DNA of 64,000 nucleotides, taken from Uloborus plumipes. Lineage: Eukaryota > Arthropoda > Arachnida > Araneae > Uloboridae. A program made the translations under genes and the position numbers. Of this stretch, positions 59,061-64,000 are shown in pieces. The DNA lies in the NCBI GenBank assembly GCA_038373865.1, contig JAXGGA010000499.1, positions 1-64,000 of the forward strand, given 5' to 3'. Positions within the stretch are counted from its first letter, which is position 1. The number at the start of each line of letters is the position of its first letter. The notes beneath the pieces are model-generated. The model ran no database searches and had not been told where the DNA came from. It saw nothing but the letters and a program-made list of their open reading frames with translations.

Positions 59061-60280
59061 GGAATGTCAACCAATTCTTTTTTTTTTTTTTTTTCAAGTT
59101 ATACAAACTCCATTACACATGTATTTCTCTCCTTGACATTTCTAAAAAAAGACCATAGAAGTAAAAAATAAGAAAATTGTTCGAATTTTAATCTACCAGA
59201 CAAATCTAAATTTTGTTAAAAGAAAATCATTAAGATCCCAGTAAAAAAGTAATTTTCAGAAAAGCCCATGTTTAATAAATTAAAGAGAATCGCTACTTAA
59301 CAAAAACATAACGAGCTAGATAAAACGTCACAGCCTACTTGACGAATTAGAGGAGATCGCTGACTGCTTGTGAGCTCTTATTGGCTCCGCTCGTAGTGAC
59401 GTCAGTGCCAAGTTAAGTAGCTGATAACGTAATTCACTTCCAGTAGCGATTGCAATGGTGCTTCACTTGAATTCCTCCCAAAATTGTTTTAAAAGTTAAG
59501 GAAAAAGATAAGGCCGCGCCCAACCGCGAATTTTCGACGATTGCCGATTATGCGCCTTTATGAAACTTCTTGGAATTTTTTTTTTTAATTTTTTTTTTTA
59601 ATTTTCGCTTTGAAAAACGGCTTCCAAATTCGAAATTTCGACGATTTCAGATTTTTCGGTGGGCAAAATTTTTTGCGCGAGCATGATCATGAACGTTCGA
59701 AGATCGCCGAGTTTTCGGCGCACTTTCTGTCGAACTTGATACTTTTAGAGTGTTCAAGGACATTTAAAATTTTCAAGGACCTCATACGACTTTCAAGTAC
59801 TTTCCTGGACCCTTGAAAGTCCAAATGAAACTCAAAGACTTTTCAAAGCCGCGGAAACCCTGTCCATAGTCCATTATTGCAGAAGAAAGTTACACCTTAA
59901 ACACGTGCAAAGCCTAATCCGATCAGCACAGGGTTGCTGTAAATATCACTCCACGTGCTGAGAAAGGGAACATTCCAGTTAGAACCGGATGCTTATGCTT
60001 TCTTTTTTTTTTCCTACTTGGCAGTCTGATACATTTCAGTCTTCCACAATTGGCGTTAATCGCCAAAATTATTTTTTTATATTATCGCGCGAAGTGTCGA
60101 TGTCGCAATCCGTAGAAAATCGGGCCTTTTCCGTAATCCGTAGTCGATTCAGTTTTTCCGAAAAAACTGCGGACAATCCGTAGCATTTGGCATATCTGTC
60201 GTAAATAAAACTTCACGTGGTTGATCCTTTTGCTTACGATTCAGCGCCTAATTCATCACCTGACTGAATAGGGTTAAATT
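59061..60280. other. Spacer with a CRE-MITE fragment
   Basis: Apart from the fragment at 59312-59416, it contains diverged TTCGACGATT/CGCCGAGTTTTCGGCG phrases at 59530-59730. No gene. Confidence 0.4.
59312..59416 (+). repeat. One-armed copy of the CRE palindrome
   Basis: CGAGCTAGATAAAACGTCAC to GTGACGTCAGTGCCAAG matches 22066-22167, but the left arm is absent. Confidence 0.85.
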
Positions 60281-60425
60281 CTAGATAGCCCACCTCTTGG
60301 CGACATTGTGAAATCTCGCCGAGTTGGCGATTATTAATTAATACGAACCAAGTTTGTTCCTGAAACCAAATTCGGCGACTTTCGGCCGAAATTTGAAAAC
60401 GTCGCCAAGAGGCGGGCTATTCTAT
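60281..60425. mobile_element. Small MITE
   Basis: TAGCCCACCTCTTGGCGAC and GTCGCCAAGAGGCGGGCTA bound about 145 bases. No target duplication identified. Confidence 0.78.
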
Positions 60426-61835
60426 GATAGTCCAATCATAGCACGGAGAACGCTGTATGCGCAGATCGATGCGTAGTACACATCACCAACTAGGTTGGAA
60501 TCGCGTTAAACCAATCACAGAGCAGGAAATGCTGTAATCCGTTGGTTAAGTAGCCGATCAAACGATGATGCGTAGTAAAGCTTTCAAACTTACAGAATTG
60601 AATGCTTGAACGGAAAGTTTTTTTTTTTTTTTTACAGATTGGGGGAAAAAACGGATTTTCACCGAAACGAAGTTAAAACTTTTCAAAATAACCGAAAATA
60701 CGGAATTCCGTCAAAATACGGAAAAATCACATGTCTGTTTCATGCCTGTGTTTGAATAAATTTTTACTTTTTTCTCCAAGAAGTCATTTTGTGAAAAGGT
60801 TCAATATTTCAACTATACATACATTTTTCTTGCATTTATTAAGACGAGTGAAGTATTGGTGTGTGCAGCAAGGAGGCCCATCATTGTTTGAATTTTTCAA
60901 GAGGTAAAGGGTATGTACTCAATGCAAATTATGAAACAAATTTTTTAAAAAAGTGACGATTTCTCTAGGCTAAGGGGGGGGGGGGGGCAATTACGATTCC
61001 TGACCCTTCCAAATGATGGGCTTGCATCGCACGTGACCTTCTAGTACAGATAATGTTACAGATGTGGCCCTTCACTGAAAAAGGTTGCACCCACTAGTAC
61101 AGTTTGATCTTTAAAGTGAAAGAAGTGGCCATAGTTTACGTACTCAATTAAGTGTATTTAAGACAAATAACACTTTTGATGCTGACAATGATTGTATAAA
61201 AAAAGTCAGATTTAACTGATATATAAAGTGGAAAAAGGTAATTAGATGAAATTTTTTATACTGATCCCCAGGGGTCCCCCCCTAGATCACTTCGATGATC
61301 TCTGTTGTTCAGATTCATATGATGCAATTACTCTCACTAAAAAATTAAAACTACATTAAAGTGTTTTGATTTTACTAAAGAGTTTATTTCGAGACCAAAG
61401 AAAAAGTAAAACATTAAGTACTTATTTGGTTAAAATTCAAATTTTTCCACGAGGGTAGTAATTATTCCATTTTAAGATTAAAAAGTATAAGAAGCACTAT
61501 TAAAAATTTAGATTTAATAGATGAAATGTGAAAACCAAATAATGTTAAATTTGAAGAAATTCCAATTTGTTGAATGCTTATTGCAGCAGTACGATTTGAT
61601 AAAACATGCTATTGACATATCCTATTATATTACAAATAAGGAAAGCAAAGTACAGATCAATCATGACAACAAGATTATGTGAAAATTGCCTTTATAAATG
61701 TCTACTTTAATTACATTTTAAAAAAATAACATGTAAGCAAAAGATGTCTTGAAAATTAAATAAGCAGTTTTTTTCTATAATCTTGAAAATTTTCATCACA
61801 GTCTAAACATCTCATAAGTATCAAACTGTAGGATA
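60426..61835. other. Spacer downstream of HUWE1
   Basis: Contains a G14 tract at 60974-60987. The part from about 61300 rightward could still be 3' UTR if a later poly(A) signal is used. No other gene seen. Confidence 0.4.
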
Positions 61836-62340
61836 TTTATTCTTTTCATATTAAAATGTCGCATCATGTAATTCATTCACATGACCAAAAAGTATTTAGT
61901 ATAAAATGTAAACAATAATAAACTACATATCAACAACTTACATCATATTAATAAATTAACTGTTAGACAAATAATAAAAATATGAGAATGTTCAATGAGC
62001 ATTTCACAATTTAATGTGGCATTATCTTCAAAAAATTCATAACATGAATTCATCTAAAAAATTTAAAACCATTTTTTAACCTAACAAATATATGGCGTTT
62101 TGTATGTTAACTCCAAGAAAAAAAAATGACATAAAAAGAAAATATACAAGGATGTGGTTGCCTCTTTGAAACTTAATATTCTGTACACGCAAGTCTTCAC
62201 TTATGTTCAGTAGTCACATAACTATAGTTTTTGACAAAGTATGATAGTACTAGTGACTGGAGTACAATAGTCCTCATTTGAGATTGGCAAGTACTCATAT
62301 CACATAGGCACCAAGAGAGGAAACTGTATACAATTACAAA
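61836..62340 (-). other. Probable 3' UTR of the HUWE1-type gene
   Basis: About 500 bases follow the stop codon on the minus strand. They are AT-rich, carry no transposon ends that I can see, and reach an AATAAA hexamer at 61836-61841 (TTTATT on the plus strand). Another candidate signal lies at 61383-61388. The extent is inferred; transcript data would be needed to place the cleavage site. Confidence 0.4.
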
Positions 62341-62443
62341 TCAAGCAAATCCAAATCCTTCCGAACATTCATGGATGGCTTTCAATAACATGGATCGGAG
62401 CTTGTCATAAGTCTCGTAAGCAGGAAGATCAAGCTGGTTGAAG
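62341..62443 (-). CDS. HUWE1: Last coding exon of a HUWE1-type HECT E3 ubiquitin ligase
   Basis: The exon encodes 33 residues and a TGA stop, beginning [10 protein letters not shown] and ending in the CSEGFGFA tail. This is the extreme C-terminal end of a HECT domain, the C-lobe that takes ubiquitin from an E2 on a catalytic cysteine and passes it to a substrate lysine. Known of the family: that cysteine sits immediately before FN in the TCFN motif, and a tail ending exactly in Ala fits HUWE1/Tom1/UPL-type ligases better than NEDD4-type ones. A clean acceptor (T-run then AG at 62444-62445) precedes the exon. Its first base C would complete a TG|C cysteine codon, so the intron is phase 2. The rest of this very large gene lies beyond the right edge. 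The HECT identity is secure. Assignment to HUWE1 rests on this short tail and on memory of the family. Confidence 0.88.
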
Positions 62444-64000
62444 CTAAAAAGATTTTTAAAATATATGGCAGTTAAATTAAAGTTACACAATATAAAAAAT
62501 ATAAAAATAATCAAACCATGGAATCAACATTGAACATATTTTTTTAAATATAAATTGCACACAGAGGGGAAAGTGGGGGCCCAGGGAAATTGTAAAATAT
62601 TTTCATATTTTGCAGCACCACATATCAAAGAATATTTTAAATTATTTCTTTAACACGTAGTGAATTCCAGTAAAAAATTAAATAGTTCTAGAGATCAAAG
62701 ACAATTATGTCATTTTCAGATTTGCTACTCATATTGTAAGTTTTTAAGATTTTGCAATTGAATCAGTGAGAGCAAAAACCATTTCAGTCAAAAAAATTCA
62801 AAAATTTGTTTTTCATGGAAACAAGCTTTGGAAGGCAAGATGCGTGTTGACAGCAAAAATCACGTCAATCAGGTTAGTAGTTCCAAAGTTACTGGGCCTC
62901 CCTTCTGAACGTTGAGCGCAGAAACGACGCGAGTCCAGTGACTGACGTTGTTTATGCCCCCAACGCTAGAACGAGCCTGACTTTCTAAGGGCGCGCATTC
63001 GTTCCCAACGATTAGATTTCGGTACTATTAAGAGGACGATACGTAAACATGATCGAATTTACACACGTAAACACTAACGTAGCCAGAATTTTCTTGGTGG
63101 AGGGAGGGGGTGGTCAAAACAATCTTTTTTCGAGTAAAAGACTTTCTATATTAGATTTTCAACAATGTTTAAACCAAAGTCTATGGGATTTTGTCCTTTT
63201 CTCCTCTTCGCTGCTCCCGACTGAATTGATTAATATGAAGAGTTGTCTGCTCAGACCAGTAACAGCTTTCACGTTACCAAGCTACTCTTCTTGGACATAA
63301 ATATATTTGATGATTGGTGGGAGGACTTGTACAAAAAAGAAAAAGCTTAAACAGAGAATGGCGAGGGGAAAATGTGAAAAAAGAGACAAAATTTAAGTTT
63401 ACCCCCCCCCCCCTCGATACAAGGAGTTCCCCCATAGCTTTAAAGAAAAAGGGGTAATCGCGGCACATACTTTCTTCGATTGGAGCTTGCTAAGCTGCTG
63501 AAGCTTACTTCCCGAAAAGTTGCTTTTACTTCAAGCCATGCCAATCCTTCAGGGCACGTTACAACCAACATAAATAAAATGGGAAAGATCAAGAAGGTGA
63601 TTGCATGTATTCCTAAAAACTTTTTTGTGAGGAACTATTTACCCGATCAAAGACTTCACATGATGGCAGAACATAATCTATTTTAAGAGATGTTCATGCC
63701 CATATTTTCTTTTGTTCCTCTTTTATTGATATAGATTTAGCAATTGCTTCTCAATTTTTATAATAATCTTCCACTGTTGTTGATAACCCATATTCCTTAT
63801 ACTGTAAAGTTTTAAAGTTCTTTATTTGTTTTGATTTCGTAATTTTTTTAGCGATATATGAGTAAAACTTATCTGTTATTAGAGCTTAATAGTTTTTTTG
63901 AAGTCATGTGTCATAATAATAAAGCAAGAGCTACTTCATATCTGATGAAATCATAAATAAATATAAACTTTTAATGTATAATAACTTTTTTCCCCGAGTG
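62444..64000 (-). other. Last intron of the HUWE1-type gene (partial)
   Basis: This sequence lies upstream of the last exon on the coding strand and runs off the window. I see no second HECT exon in it. It contains a GC-richer patch at about 62880-63010, a fragment reading like a dispersed repeat at 63070-63120 and a C12 tract at 63402-63413. The short frames here have no recognisable domain. Confidence 0.55.

Noticed and set aside
1..64000. CRISPR arrays, operons, prophage or plasmid features
   Set aside because: Repeats are transposon-derived and genes have introns; the sequence is eukaryotic.

Overview
This is animal nuclear DNA, most likely from an arthropod and probably a chelicerate such as a spider. 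It is AT-rich, has spliced genes with long introns, and is dominated by nested DNA transposons. The taxon is inferred from the overall look of the Tc1 transposase remnants and the repeat style, not from any marker gene. No bacterial features (operons, ribosome binding sites, CRISPR) are present. Nearly all the open reading frames of 60-200 codons are chance frames or transposon debris.

Only two host genes can be supported, both on the minus strand and both incomplete. At the right, 62341-62443 is the last coding exon of a HECT ubiquitin ligase of the HUWE1/Tom1 type; the rest lies beyond base 64000. At the left, four phase-0 exons (11375-11638, 5882-6025, 3723-3833, 2980-3150) encode residues 1-230 of delta-1-pyrroline-5-carboxylate synthase (P5CS, ALDH18A1), the proline/ornithine biosynthesis enzyme; the rest lies left of base 1. 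The two genes are head-to-tail, separated by about 50 kb with no other convincing gene.

Regions: 1-2979 is P5CS intron 4, holding a 1.6-kb repeat family I call 'X' (copy A) split by a 1.43-kb Tc1 element. 2980-11650 is the P5CS 5' half, with introns carrying a LINE RNase H fragment, a foldback, two TIR MITEs, a TTAA MITE and a hAT MITE. 12462-17125 is X copy B, enlarged by a 2.6-kb segment with an unrecognised ORF and a TA-flanked palindrome. 18219-24488 holds a hAT MITE, a TTAA MITE, a tRNA-derived SINE and a palindrome interrupted by a 2.3-kb foldback. 24574-31475 is a 6.9-kb foldback interrupted by a pogo-like transposon and a hAT MITE. 32136-37822 is a 5.7-kb hAT-type element with a perfect 8-bp target duplication inside a SINE; it carries X copy C. 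38970-53834 is best read as one 1.4-kb Tc1 element burst into three pieces by two insertions of almost 7 kb, each itself a foldback nest containing further elements. 53837-62340 is intergenic sequence with palindromes, small MITEs, a dispersed 180-bp repeat and probably the HUWE1 3' UTR. 62444-64000 is HUWE1 intron.

The genes do not form a pathway. The most interesting content is the insertion history, readable from exact target duplications; the X family with its one-directional array of 12-mers; two pogo-like elements with repeated motifs near their ends; and a HECT exon whose first base appears to complete the catalytic cysteine codon.
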